A DNA stretch of 64,000 bases from CAVUPF01 sp963777915 (lineage in GTDB: Bacteria > Actinomycetota > Thermoleophilia > Solirubrobacterales > 70-9). The notes beneath the pieces are model-generated. The model was not told the DNA's origin, ran no database searches, and saw only the letters and a program-made list of their open reading frames with translations. Positions 15,850 through 23,256 of this stretch are shown here, piece after piece (the stretch's first letter is position 1; each line of letters starts with the position of its first letter). The DNA is taken from contig CAVZSH010000005.1 of the NCBI GenBank assembly GCA_963777915.1, positions 1,116,001 through 1,180,000 of the forward strand, written 5' to 3'. The position numbers and the translations under genes are program-made.

Positions 15850-16871
15850 ATGGGTTTCCAGCTTCCGAGGGGAGCGGTCCCTAGGCGTTGGCCGTCCCCC
15901 GCTACGGCTCTGGCGTTTGTTGCGCTGCTCGTCGCCTTGGGCGGCACCGGCTATGCGGCTTCTGCGGGAAACTCACCCCCAGCCAAGCATCATGCCCTCA
16001 CGCTGAAGCGCGGACACCGCGGACCACGCGGCTTGCTTGGTGCTTCAGGGCCACGCGGTCCCTCCGGGCCGCAGGGCGTTCCCGGGCCAGCCGGACCAAC
16101 TGGAGGCCAGGGCCTGGCCCCCAGGGCGTTCCAAGAGACGCTCGCGCATACGCTTACGTGGAACCCCCTTGCAACGGATGTGGAGAACTCCCCGCCGGCT
16201 TCACGGCGCTACAGGCAGCGCGCAGCAAGAATGTCGCCCTTGCGGGGCATAGCAATGCCTACGGGACAGAGGTCGTGGGGAAGCCCGCCGGCACCTGGTG
16301 CTTCATTCTGGAAGGCGGGGTAGAACCGGGCAACGCAACGGTTGTGGCCGGCGCCGTTTACACAGAAGACGAGCGTTCCTCCGAGGTAAGCGCGGAGTGG
16401 GTTCCGAATGCCCCTGACTGCTCGTCCAGCCAGATCGAGATAAGAACCTTTGCCGCCACCATCAAGGAAGGCAACCTCGTCGAGGAACCCGCCTACGCAG
16501 TTTCGTTCTCCTTCGTGGTCCTGTCTGGTACTCAGCGGCCGTCCGGCGGCGGGACGCCACCCAGCTTCGAAGGGCTGGAGGGGGCGTTCGCCTGCTCGCC
16601 AATCCCACGGCCGGTGCCGTTCGAGCTCACCTGGAAGGCTGCCACGGACAGCGTCACGCCAAGTTCGCAAATCGTCTACGACATCTACCTTTCTCACACC
16701 CGTGGCGGCGAGGACTTCTCCCACCCAACCTGGACGACGGCACCCGGCGTCACGAGCTTCGAAACTCCGCCCTTGAACGAACCCTCTTATTTCGTAGTGC
16801 GCGCGCGAGACCAGGCAGGCAACGAGGACCAGAACACGGTCGAGCGGGTAGGCGAAGATCCCTGCGAATAG
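15850..16871 (+). pseudogene. Exported collagen-like protein with a frameshift
   Basis: The gene starts at ATG 15850 after AAGGAG. It encodes a membrane or signal segment (ALAFVALLVALGGTGYAA) and a collagen-like stretch, GPRGPSGPQGVPGPAGPTGG. At about 16118-16122 (a run of five C) the frame must change by one base to continue as GPQGVPRDARAYAYVEPPCN. That frame then runs open to 16871 and ends in an Ig-like region (TWKAATDSVTPSSQIVYDIY). One missing C would restore a single 340-residue protein. This is either an inactivating indel, a sequencing slip or slippage-based switching. Same exported family style as the genes at 39136 and 50327. Confidence 0.65.
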
Positions 16872-16893
16872 GGTTTTGACCGTCGTTTGAACT

Positions 16894-17298
16894 CTAGTCC
16901 TGAACCGGCTCGGCCAGCGGCTCGATCAGCAGGCAGGCGTGGTGGCCGATGTGGAACTCGAGCCACGGCGCGGTCGGCAGGCCCGGCATGTGGCCGACGA
17001 AGGACTGGAGCTCGGCGGGGTTGAGCGCGATGCCCTGGCCGCGCTCCAAGACGATCAGGACCGGGCCGTCGTCACCCACGAGCGTCTCCACTCGCTGCAG
17101 GCGGGCGTGAAAGCCGCAATCGGAGAAGTAACCCGGCAGGTTGACGACGACCCCGATCCGTTCGCCGATCATGCCGTGGAGCAGGGCGAGGGCGGCCGTG
17201 AAGGGGATCTGACGCAGGACCGCCTTGCCGCCCCGAGCAGGAACGCAGCGGCCGCCGGCGCGGCGCCAGTTGTCTGAGGTACGTGAGAAATCCCCCAC
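16894..17298 (-). CDS. Hypothetical protein next to IS21 element
   Basis: About 134 residues from a GTG at 17298 that has GGAGG very close upstream. The chain has GKAVLRQIPFTAALALLHGM, GVVVNLPGYFSDCGFHARLQ and VLIVLERGQGIALNPAELQS, ending LLIEPLAEPVQD. The composition is that of a real soluble protein, but I recognise no family. The IS element inserted 30 nt upstream of this start, so the original promoter, or a longer N-terminus, was cut off. An in-frame reading from inside the IS is possible but spurious. Confidence 0.45.
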   Translation of the reverse strand: MGDFSRTSDNWRRAGGRCVPARGGKAVLRQIPFTAALALLHGMIGERIGVVVNLPGYFSDCGFHARLQRVETLVGDDGPVLIVLERGQGIALNPAELQSFVGHMPGLPTAPWLEFHIGHHACLLIEPLAEPVQD

Positions 17299-17322
17299 GC
17301 CCTCCAGAGAGCCGGCGCGGGA

Positions 17323-17327
17323 GAGTT
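17323..17327. repeat. Target-site duplication, left copy
   Basis: GAGTT, repeated directly at 19560-19564 on the other side of the IS21-family element. Confidence 0.7.
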
Positions 17328-17465
17328 TGTGTCTGATCACGCAAAACTGTCGTTCCGTGATCACTGAAAAATGTAGGTCCATCCCGCAAGCTGCGGCTTC
17401 GGCCTCCTCTACCGCCTGGTAGCTCCTTCAGGTTCGCCCGATCGGGCGAACCTGAAGGAGGCAAG

Positions 17466-18686
17466 TTGATCGACGAGGAGGAGTTCATGGATATCCGAGC
17501 CCTGCACCGCCAGGGACTGAGCTACGCAGAGATCGGCCGCATCGTCGGCCGCGACTGGCGCACCGTGAAGCGCTACCTGACCGAGGGCGCCCAGCCGCGC
17601 TACCGGCGCCGGCGCGGCCGCTCCAAGCTCGACCCCTTCAAACCGACGATCGACCAGTGGCTGGCGAAGGAGCCGCGGTTGAAATCGACCCGCATCCACC
17701 AGGACCTGGTCCGCGACTACGGCTTCACCGGCAGCTACCCCACCGTCCAGCGCTACGTCGACCGCGCCCGCCCCAAGGCGCCCGAGCCGGTCTCTGAGCG
17801 CTTTGAGACCGCCCCCGGCCACCAGGCCCAGGTCGACTGGTCCCACGAGGAGCCGATCCGCACCACCTCCGGCCTGGAGCTGCCCCTCTACGGCTTCCAC
17901 ATGGTCCTCGGCCACTCACGTGACGCTTTCCTCGGGCTGGTCGGCTCCCAGGACCTGGTCACCTTCTGGGCCTGCCACCGCGCCGCCTTCAATCACTTCG
18001 GCGGCATCCCGGCAGAGATCCTCTATGACCGCACCAAGACCGTGATCCGCTCCCACGTCGGCCATGAACATCGCGAGGGAGAACGCCTCTACCACCCCGA
18101 GGCGCTGGCCTCAGCCCACCACTACGGCTTCCGGCTGCGCCTCTGCCGGCCCTACCGCCCCCAGACCAAGGGCAAGGTCGAGTCCGACGTCTCCTACGTG
18201 CGCGAGCGACTGTTGCGAGCGCACGATTTCAGCGACTACGAGCAGGCCAACCGCCGCTGGGCCGACTGGAACGCCGACATCGCCCGCCGCCGGGTGCACG
18301 GCACCCACTCTGAGATCGTCGCGGTGCGCGCCGAGCGCGATCTCGCTGCGCTCGGCGCGGTGCCGGGCATCCCCTATCTGGTGGTCGCCCGCACCCAGCG
18401 AAAGGTCGCCCGCGACGGGCTGATCAGCTTCGAGGGGCGCCGCTACGCGATCGGTGGTGCAAAGCCCGGCGAGACGGTCGAGCTGCGCCTCGGCGCCGCA
18501 GAGATCGAGGTCTACTCGATCCTCTCCGGCGAGCGCTACTGCAGCCATCCGCGGGGGCGCGAGCGGGTTGCCCTGCCCGACCCCGTCGAGCGCTCGGTCA
18601 GCCTGGCGTCGGTGCTCGGCGCCCTGCCTCAGGCCCCGGTCCACCGCCGATCGCTCGACGCCTACGCGGAGGTGGCCCGTGGCTGA
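17466..18686 (+). CDS. istA: IS21 transposase IstA
   Basis: A 406-residue DDE transposase. The N-terminal helix-turn-helix is LSYAEIGRIVGRDWRTVKRY. The catalytic triad is D124 (in QVDWSHEE), D188 (in EILYDRTK) and E239 (in GKVESDVSY), with the usual spacing. A TTG start at 17466 after GAAGGAGGCAAG gives MIDEEEFMDIRALH, in line with family N-termini; the ATG at 17487 with GAGGAGG before it is an alternative. It overlaps istB. Confidence 0.9.
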   Translation: MIDEEEFMDIRALHRQGLSYAEIGRIVGRDWRTVKRYLTEGAQPRYRRRRGRSKLDPFKPTIDQWLAKEPRLKSTRIHQDLVRDYGFTGSYPTVQRYVDRARPKAPEPVSERFETAPGHQAQVDWSHEEPIRTTSGLELPLYGFHMVLGHSRDAFLGLVGSQDLVTFWACHRAAFNHFGGIPAEILYDRTKTVIRSHVGHEHREGERLYHPEALASAHHYGFRLRLCRPYRPQTKGKVESDVSYVRERLLRAHDFSDYEQANRRWADWNADIARRRVHGTHSEIVAVRAERDLAALGAVPGIPYLVVARTQRKVARDGLISFEGRRYAIGGAKPGETVELRLGAAEIEVYSILSGERYCSHPRGRERVALPDPVERSVSLASVLGALPQAPVHRRSLDAYAEVARG

Positions 18687-19464
18687 GATGCTGAACGAGC
18701 GGATCCGCCACAACGCAGGCGAGCTGCGCCTGCACGGGATCGCCGAGTCCCCCGATCAGCTGGTCGATCGCGCCGAGTCAGAGGACCTCGGCTACCGCGA
18801 GTTCCTGGACCTGGTCCTGGAGGCCGAGGTCGGGGTGCTGGAAGGCCGCCGCTACTCCCAGCGGCTGAAGATGGCCGGCCTGCCCCACCACAAGACGCTC
18901 GATGAGTTCGACTGCTCCTTCCAGCCCGAGCTCGACCCCAAGCGGCTTGCCGAGCTGCGCTCGCTGCGCTTCGTCGAGCAAAAGGTGTCGTGCTTGATCT
19001 TGGGCCCGCCGGGCGTCGGCAAGAGCCACATCTCCGTGGGGTTGGCGATGGAGGCCCTCGCCCAGGGCCACCTCGTCCGCTACAGCACCCTCGACGACCT
19101 GATCCGCGCCCTGCGCAAAGCCGACGCGCTGGGCAAGCTCTCCTCCAAGCTCACCCAGCTGCTGCGCCCGCAGCTGCTGATCTTGGACGAGGCCGGCTAC
19201 CTGCCGCTGGACCGCAACGACGCAAACCGGCTCTTTCAGGTCGTCAACCGCCGCTACACCCGCGGCTCGACGATCGTCACCTCCAACAAGGCGATCGGGG
19301 AGTGGGCGCAGACCTTCGGCGATGAGGTACTCGCCGCGGCGATCCTCGACCGGCTCCTGCACGACGCCGAGGTGCTGACGATCAACGGCCCTTCTTACCG
19401 GCTGAAGGGCCGCCTCGAGGCGCTGGAAGGCTCAGGCGAGGGCGAGAAGGGAGACGGGGAGTGA
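18679..19464 (+). CDS. istB: IS21 helper ATPase IstB
   Basis: A 261-residue DnaA/AAA-type ATPase with Walker A GPPGVGKS (109-116) and Walker B LLILDEAGYLPL (from residue 167). STIVTSNKAIGEW is the sensor region. It activates the IstA transposase and chooses targets. The GTG at 18679 with GGAGG 8 nt upstream overlaps istA by 8 nt; the ATG at 18688 is also possible. Length is normal for the family. Confidence 0.9.
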   Translation: MAEMLNERIRHNAGELRLHGIAESPDQLVDRAESEDLGYREFLDLVLEAEVGVLEGRRYSQRLKMAGLPHHKTLDEFDCSFQPELDPKRLAELRSLRFVEQKVSCLILGPPGVGKSHISVGLAMEALAQGHLVRYSTLDDLIRALRKADALGKLSSKLTQLLRPQLLILDEAGYLPLDRNDANRLFQVVNRRYTRGSTIVTSNKAIGEWAQTFGDEVLAAAILDRLLHDAEVLTINGPSYRLKGRLEALEGSGEGEKGDGE

Positions 19465-19559
19465 GTGGCTTGCCGGCACGCGGACCGCCTCGCTGAACGG
19501 GGAGGCCGACCTACATTTTTCGGTGACCATCGACCGACATTTTTCGATGATCATTGACA

Positions 19560-19564
19560 GAGTT
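19560..19564. repeat. Target-site duplication, right copy
   Basis: GAGTT, matching 17323-17327. Confidence 0.7.
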
Positions 19565-19614
19565 CTCCCCTGTGCCGGTGGGGGCGGTGACGTTGAGAGC
19601 GAGGCGCTGGCGGC

Positions 19615-20316
19615 TCAGGAACTCTGAGCGAGGCGCTCGGCGTCCTCGCCGCCGAGGTAGGGCGCCAGGGTGAGCTTGACGAGGTCGGGCAGGAGCTCTG
19701 GAAGCTCCGCGGTGCGCCCGGCGCTGATCTCGCGCACGATCAGGGTGACGATCCCCCCCACCAGGGCCTCCTCGGTCGCCTCGGGCAGCGGCCTCTCATC
19801 GCTGCGCTGCGGCCTGCCCGACTTGAGGATCTCGGCGAAGCTGAGCATGGAGGCCTGGTGGCGGGCGGCGACCTCGCCGCCGGCAGCGATCGGTTCGATT
19901 ATGCAGAGGCGGGCTAGCTCGGGCTCGGCGGAGAGGAAGCGCAGCAGGGTGGCCAGGGCGGCGCGGACCTTCTGGGGCCACTCTGCGAAGGCCTCCGCGG
20001 CAGAGCGCATCGAGCTGCGGATGTGCTCGGTGATGAGCTCGTAGGCGGCGAGGAAACAGGCTTCCTTGTCGGCGAAGTGCTCGTAGAAGGTGCGGCGGGA
20101 GACCGCCGCCTCCTTGGTGATGTCGCCGACCGTGGTGGCGTTGTAGCCGCGCTCGGCGACCGTGTCGACGAGCGCGGTGATGATCCGCTCGCGCTGGTTG
20201 TTGGTCACGAAGGAGCGCGGGAGCCCGTGGCGCCCCGCGGGCAGGCGGGCGAGCTGGCGGCACTTACGCCGGAAGCTGTCTTCTCGATCGTGATCGGCAT
20301 CCAGGTCTTTCAGCAT
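19615..20316 (-). CDS. TetR-family transcriptional regulator
   Basis: About 233 residues from the ATG at 20316 (MLKDLDADH). The DNA-binding domain is clear: RERIITALVDTVAERGYNAT, TVGDITKEAAVSRRTFYEHF and ADKEACFLAAYE. The C-terminal domain ends in LLPDLVKLTLAPYLGGEDAE. The ligand is unknown. Its 3' end faces the IS21 element. Its 5' part overlaps, on the other strand, a methyltransferase remnant, so the rightful upstream region may be rearranged. The true start could be nearer to the domain. Confidence 0.85.
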   Translation of the reverse strand: MLKDLDADHDREDSFRRKCRQLARLPAGRHGLPRSFVTNNQRERIITALVDTVAERGYNATTVGDITKEAAVSRRTFYEHFADKEACFLAAYELITEHIRSSMRSAAEAFAEWPQKVRAALATLLRFLSAEPELARLCIIEPIAAGGEVAARHQASMLSFAEILKSGRPQRSDERPLPEATEEALVGGIVTLIVREISAGRTAELPELLPDLVKLTLAPYLGGEDAERLAQSS

Positions 20317-20664
20317 GGGCGAAAGGCAGAGGCTCACGCGCACATCTGGGAGGCTGCGCGGCGCGTTCTACCTGGCGGACTGTTCTGCATTCGCGTCAAT
20401 GCGGTTGGGACGGACATCCAGCATCGTCATCGTGTAATCGAGCGAGTCCCAAATGGCGCTTTCACTGTCGAGTATCTGGAGGGGCCGAAGGCCGGCCTGG
20501 CGGTTCGCTTCTTTGCCGGGGCTGAGCTGTCAGGGCTGCTTGAGTCATTCGAGCCGATTCTGGCTCCGCGTATCCAAGCCACGCAGAGAACAGCCCCGAA
20601 GAAAGGCAAGTGGCTTCAGTGGGAGGGCATTTGGCGTCGAAAGCTGCTTCACATCAGTAGTTGA
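20268..20664 (+). pseudogene. 5'-truncated methyltransferase remnant
   Basis: The open frame here encodes the C-terminal half of a class I SAM-dependent methyltransferase. VFQHGRKAEAHAHIWEAARR and VLPGGLFCIRVNAVGTD correspond to motif IV-V regions, and FFAGAELSGLLESFEP to the usual tail helix. The first half, with the SAM-binding glycine motif, is missing and is replaced by the antisense 5' end of tetR. No ribosome site or start is seen at the junction. It is probably the leftover of a deletion that joined the two genes. Confidence 0.6.
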
Positions 20665-20684
20665 CGCTGCTCAATGCTCCCGGC

Positions 20685-20945
20685 TCAGGTGCAATGCGGT
20701 AGGGAGAGGAGATTATTTTCGGTCGTCTTTTCGGGATCGGTGCAGAGGTACTTGCGGCCGCCTTGCTCGACGACTACCACAACTACGTGCTCGTGACCTA
20801 CTTCCACGTAGTAGTTGGCGCCGTCCTCGATCTCGCCGATGACCACGTCCTCCCGCGCGGTCCAGCCGAACAGTCCGCCGACGCCGACTATGCGGTTAGT
20901 CGGGTCTTTGGGGTCGGGGATTATGCAGCTGATCCGGGTTGCCAT
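20685..20945 (-). CDS. DUF3892 protein
   Basis: An 86-residue protein starting MATRISCIIPDPKDPTNRIV, then GVGGLFGWTAREDVVIGEIE and YYVEVGHEHVVVVVVEQGGR. This is the DUF3892 pattern of a small beta-rich protein, often located in accessory regions. Function unknown. The hairpin at 20967-21006 lies between its start and the exported gene upstream. Confidence 0.75.
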   Translation of the reverse strand: MATRISCIIPDPKDPTNRIVGVGGLFGWTAREDVVIGEIEDGANYYVEVGHEHVVVVVVEQGGRKYLCTDPEKTTENNLLSLPHCT

Positions 20946-20966
20946 TGTGTCTGCGCGCGGGGCTTC

Positions 20967-21016
20967 AGAGACCGAAGTGGCGGCTCTCGCCCCAACTTCG
21001 GTCTCTTGCTTTTTTT
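20967..21016 (+). terminator. Strong intrinsic terminator
   Basis: AGAGACCGAAGT (20967-20978) and its exact complement (20995-21006) form a 12-bp stem with a 16-nt loop, followed by TGC and seven T. The T-run is on the plus strand, so rightward transcripts stop here. The hairpin also sits 15 nt past the stop of the leftward gene at 21022 and could end that transcript without a U-tract. Confidence 0.75.
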
Positions 21017-21021
21017 GAGTC

Positions 21022-21657
21022 CTAGCGAACCAGCGGGTAGACGCAGCTATAGCGCGCCGCGGCGGTGATCGACTGTTCTGCTATCGCCCCTTCGCCGTCG
21101 ACCGTCACCGTGGTGTAATTGCCACCGCCGACTACGCTGTAGACGTCGTCGGTGAAGCGCTTTTCGGTGCCGACGCCGTCGCCGAGGAAGAGGATGTTTT
21201 TGGTCGAGTAGAGCTGCATCGGGGTGGGCAGCCAGCCGCCCTTCGATGCGCAGCCTTCTGCGGCGGCCTTCAGGCTCGGGGCTTCGGTGGAGGAGGTTTC
21301 AAAGCAGAGGCCCCGGATCAGGGTGGTGCCGGCCGGGCAGGAGGCGGTGTGGCGTTCTGAGCCCAGGGTGGCGGCGTTGGCGGCGCTTTCGGCGTTGGCG
21401 GCCGAAGGGACTGTGCCGAGCGCCGACATCTTGATGTTGGCGCCGGTGATCGTTTCCGCTTCGAGCTTGCCGCCGGAGATCGTGCCGTTGGCGATCTTGC
21501 CGCCGGTCACCGCCTTGGCCTTCAGCTGACGGGAGCCGACGCTGTTGGGAGGCACCCTGAAGGCGGCGTAGGCGGCGCCGCCGCCGAGCACGACGAAGGC
21601 CAGGATCGTGACCATCACGTTGGCGTAGGTGAGATTGTCGCGCAGCTTTCTGATCAT
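21022..21657 (-). CDS. Exported lineage-specific protein, paralogue 1
   Basis: A 211-residue protein. LTYANVMVTILAFVVLGGGA (residues 9-28) is a membrane or signal segment. Next comes a Val/Lys/Gly repeat region (NSVGSRQLKAKAVTGGKIAN) of the sort that predicts a beta-helix or fibre. The C-terminal domain contains four Cys (TASCPAGTTLIRGLCFE, GCASKGG, YSCVYPLVR). It is a close paralogue of 22524-23159 and related to 49494-50105. Probably anchored outside the cell; function unknown. It closes the leftward surface locus. Confidence 0.75.
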   Translation of the reverse strand: MIRKLRDNLTYANVMVTILAFVVLGGGAAYAAFRVPPNSVGSRQLKAKAVTGGKIANGTISGGKLEAETITGANIKMSALGTVPSAANAESAANAATLGSERHTASCPAGTTLIRGLCFETSSTEAPSLKAAAEGCASKGGWLPTPMQLYSTKNILFLGDGVGTEKRFTDDVYSVVGGGNYTTVTVDGEGAIAEQSITAAARYSCVYPLVR

Positions 21658-21718
21658 CCTTCTTGGCTCCTTGCTTTCATGGTTGTCTTCGTCTTCAAAG
21701 TCGGTTGGCTCCCCGAGC

Positions 21719-22513
21719 TCAGCGCTTGACGGTGCAGCTGCGGATCAGGGTCGAGGCGAGAGATGCGCCGCCTTCGAAGCGCATCGAGGCGTGGGCGAAG
21801 GGGAAGAGGGCGACCGAGAAGCCAGCGGGGGCGGTGCAGGCGGCTGAGAGGTAGCTGTGGAGATGGCCGCGGTAGGTGTAGGTGCGGTGCAGGGTGAGGG
21901 CGATCCGCTTCACGTACCCGTAGTGGTTGAGCGATGGCGGCAGGTTGTCGATCAGCTGGGTGCCGTAGGCGCCGGCGGGGTGGTGGATGTAGAAGGTCAT
22001 GACGCTGGTGCCGGGATCGGGGTTGGTCCCGTAGATGTGGGCGAGGATCGCCGGGCGGCCTTCGCTCAAGGTGTTGAAAGCGAGGATGTGTCCCTTGGCG
22101 GGGAAGGTCGCCTGTTCGGGAAAGGATGCGCGGGCGGCATAGGTGCCGGAGCCGACCAGGGCTTCGCGGCAGACGGCGAGGGCCTGGGCGGAAGTGGTCC
22201 CTGCCAGCTGGGCTGCGTGGCAGATCGGCAGGCCTGTGGTTTCGAGGTGGCCGCTGCGGTTGAGCTCGATCTCGATCTGGCGCAGAGGTGGGGGCTTGGT
22301 GCCGGGGGGGGTCCTGACCGTGCCCGAAACGCTGACCGAGATCGGGGCCAGGGTGTGGCGGGGCAGAGAGGTGGGTGAGAGATCGCCGGTGAAGGTGAGG
22401 AAGAGGTCGCCGTGTTGGGTGAGGGCGGCGGTGGCGATCGAAGCGAACCCTGTAAGGAGGGTGGCGGTGGCGATCAGCGCGATCGCGGCGGTCCTTCGTG
22501 GTGTGCGTCTCAT
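21719..22513 (-). CDS. Exported protein with signal peptide
   Basis: A 264-residue protein with a clear signal peptide (RRTAAIALIATATLLTGFAS, cleavage near ATAAL). The mature part contains PLRQIEIELNRSGHLETTGL, CHAAQLAGTTSAQALAVCRE and GHILAFNTLSEGRPAILAHI. It shares short motifs with the much larger B and B' surface proteins, so it may be a single-domain relative. It lies between the two 211-residue paralogues on the same strand. Confidence 0.75.
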   Translation of the reverse strand: MRRTPRRTAAIALIATATLLTGFASIATAALTQHGDLFLTFTGDLSPTSLPRHTLAPISVSVSGTVRTPPGTKPPPLRQIEIELNRSGHLETTGLPICHAAQLAGTTSAQALAVCREALVGSGTYAARASFPEQATFPAKGHILAFNTLSEGRPAILAHIYGTNPDPGTSVMTFYIHHPAGAYGTQLIDNLPPSLNHYGYVKRIALTLHRTYTYRGHLHSYLSAACTAPAGFSVALFPFAHASMRFEGGASLASTLIRSCTVKR

Positions 22514-22523
22514 CGCCCCGCAC

Positions 22524-23159
22524 CTACCGAAGCAGCGGGTAGACGCAGTAGTAGGCGGAGGGATCGCCGGGGGGCTGTTCTTGGGGGGAGCCGTTGCCGT
22601 TGACGACGATCGTCGTGTAGCTGTTGCTGATGCCGGGAGTGTTGTAGAGAGTGTCGGTGAACTGGTGCTGGGAGGCGCTGAGGCCGTTGCCCAGCTGGAG
22701 GGTGCCCTGGGTCGAGTAGAGCTCCATCGGGCTCGGCAGGTAGCCGCCCTTGGCGGCGCAGTCCTCAGCCGCGGCCTCGAGGTTGGGGGCTTCGGGGTTT
22801 GCGTGAGAGTCGAAGCAGAGGCCGCGGATCAGGGTGGAACTTTCCGGACAGGAAGCCGCGTGCCCGCCGACCATGTTGGCGTTGTCGGCAGTGTTGGCGT
22901 TTGCGGCGCTGGGGACGGTGCCGAGGGCGGGGAGGTCTAAGTCCTGGCCGGTAAGCGAGTGTTCGGCGACCTTGGCGGCGGTGATCGCGCCGCCTGCGAG
23001 CTTGCCGGTGGTGACCGAGGCGGCCTTCAACTGGCGGGTGCCGACGCTGTTGGGGGGGACGCGGAGGGCTGCATATGCGCTACCGCCCAGGGCGATGAAG
23101 ACGGCGACGGTCGCCATCAGGTTGGCGTAGGTCAGCTTGCCTTTGAGCTTTGGCAGCAT
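22524..23159 (-). CDS. Exported lineage-specific protein, paralogue 2
   Basis: A 211-residue protein of the same length as the gene at 21022 and with the same layout: LTYANLMATVAVFIALGGSA at the N-terminus, NSVGTRQLKAASVTTGKLAG repeats, then the Cys-bearing domain with SSTLIRGLCFDSHA and a YYCVYPLLR end. It is a tandem paralogue separated only by the exported 264-residue gene. It ends 10 nt from that gene's start, so they probably share a transcript. Confidence 0.75.
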   Translation of the reverse strand: MLPKLKGKLTYANLMATVAVFIALGGSAYAALRVPPNSVGTRQLKAASVTTGKLAGGAITAAKVAEHSLTGQDLDLPALGTVPSAANANTADNANMVGGHAASCPESSTLIRGLCFDSHANPEAPNLEAAAEDCAAKGGYLPSPMELYSTQGTLQLGNGLSASQHQFTDTLYNTPGISNSYTTIVVNGNGSPQEQPPGDPSAYYCVYPLLR

Positions 23160-23233
23160 CTCGGGTTCAGGGTTGGATTCGTCGTCGGCATCTTCAGGTC
23201 CACAAGACCCCGCGCCTGGCGCGCCGTGGATTC

Positions 23234-23255
23234 ACAGGACACCTCCGTGTCCTGT
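23234..23255 (-). terminator. Hairpin directly after gene B'
   Basis: ACAGGACAC and its complement with loop CTCC, a perfect 9-bp stem that begins 2 nt after the stop of the leftward gene at 23257. No U-tract. Confidence 0.45.
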
Positions 23256-23256
23256 C

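Larger units (their letters stand above)
17328..19559 (+). mobile_element. IS21-family insertion sequence, 2.2 kb, intact
   Basis: Starts TGTGTCTGATCAC and ends ATCATTGACA, giving the TG...CA termini of IS21 elements. Each terminus carries two related inward repeats of the type GAAAAATGTAGGTC (left 17359-17372, right near 19508-19521 inverted; a second weaker pair lies outside). GAGTT is directly duplicated on both sides. It carries istA and istB, both apparently complete, so the element may still be mobile. It separates the hypothetical gene at 16894 from the TetR gene at 19615. Confidence 0.85.
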
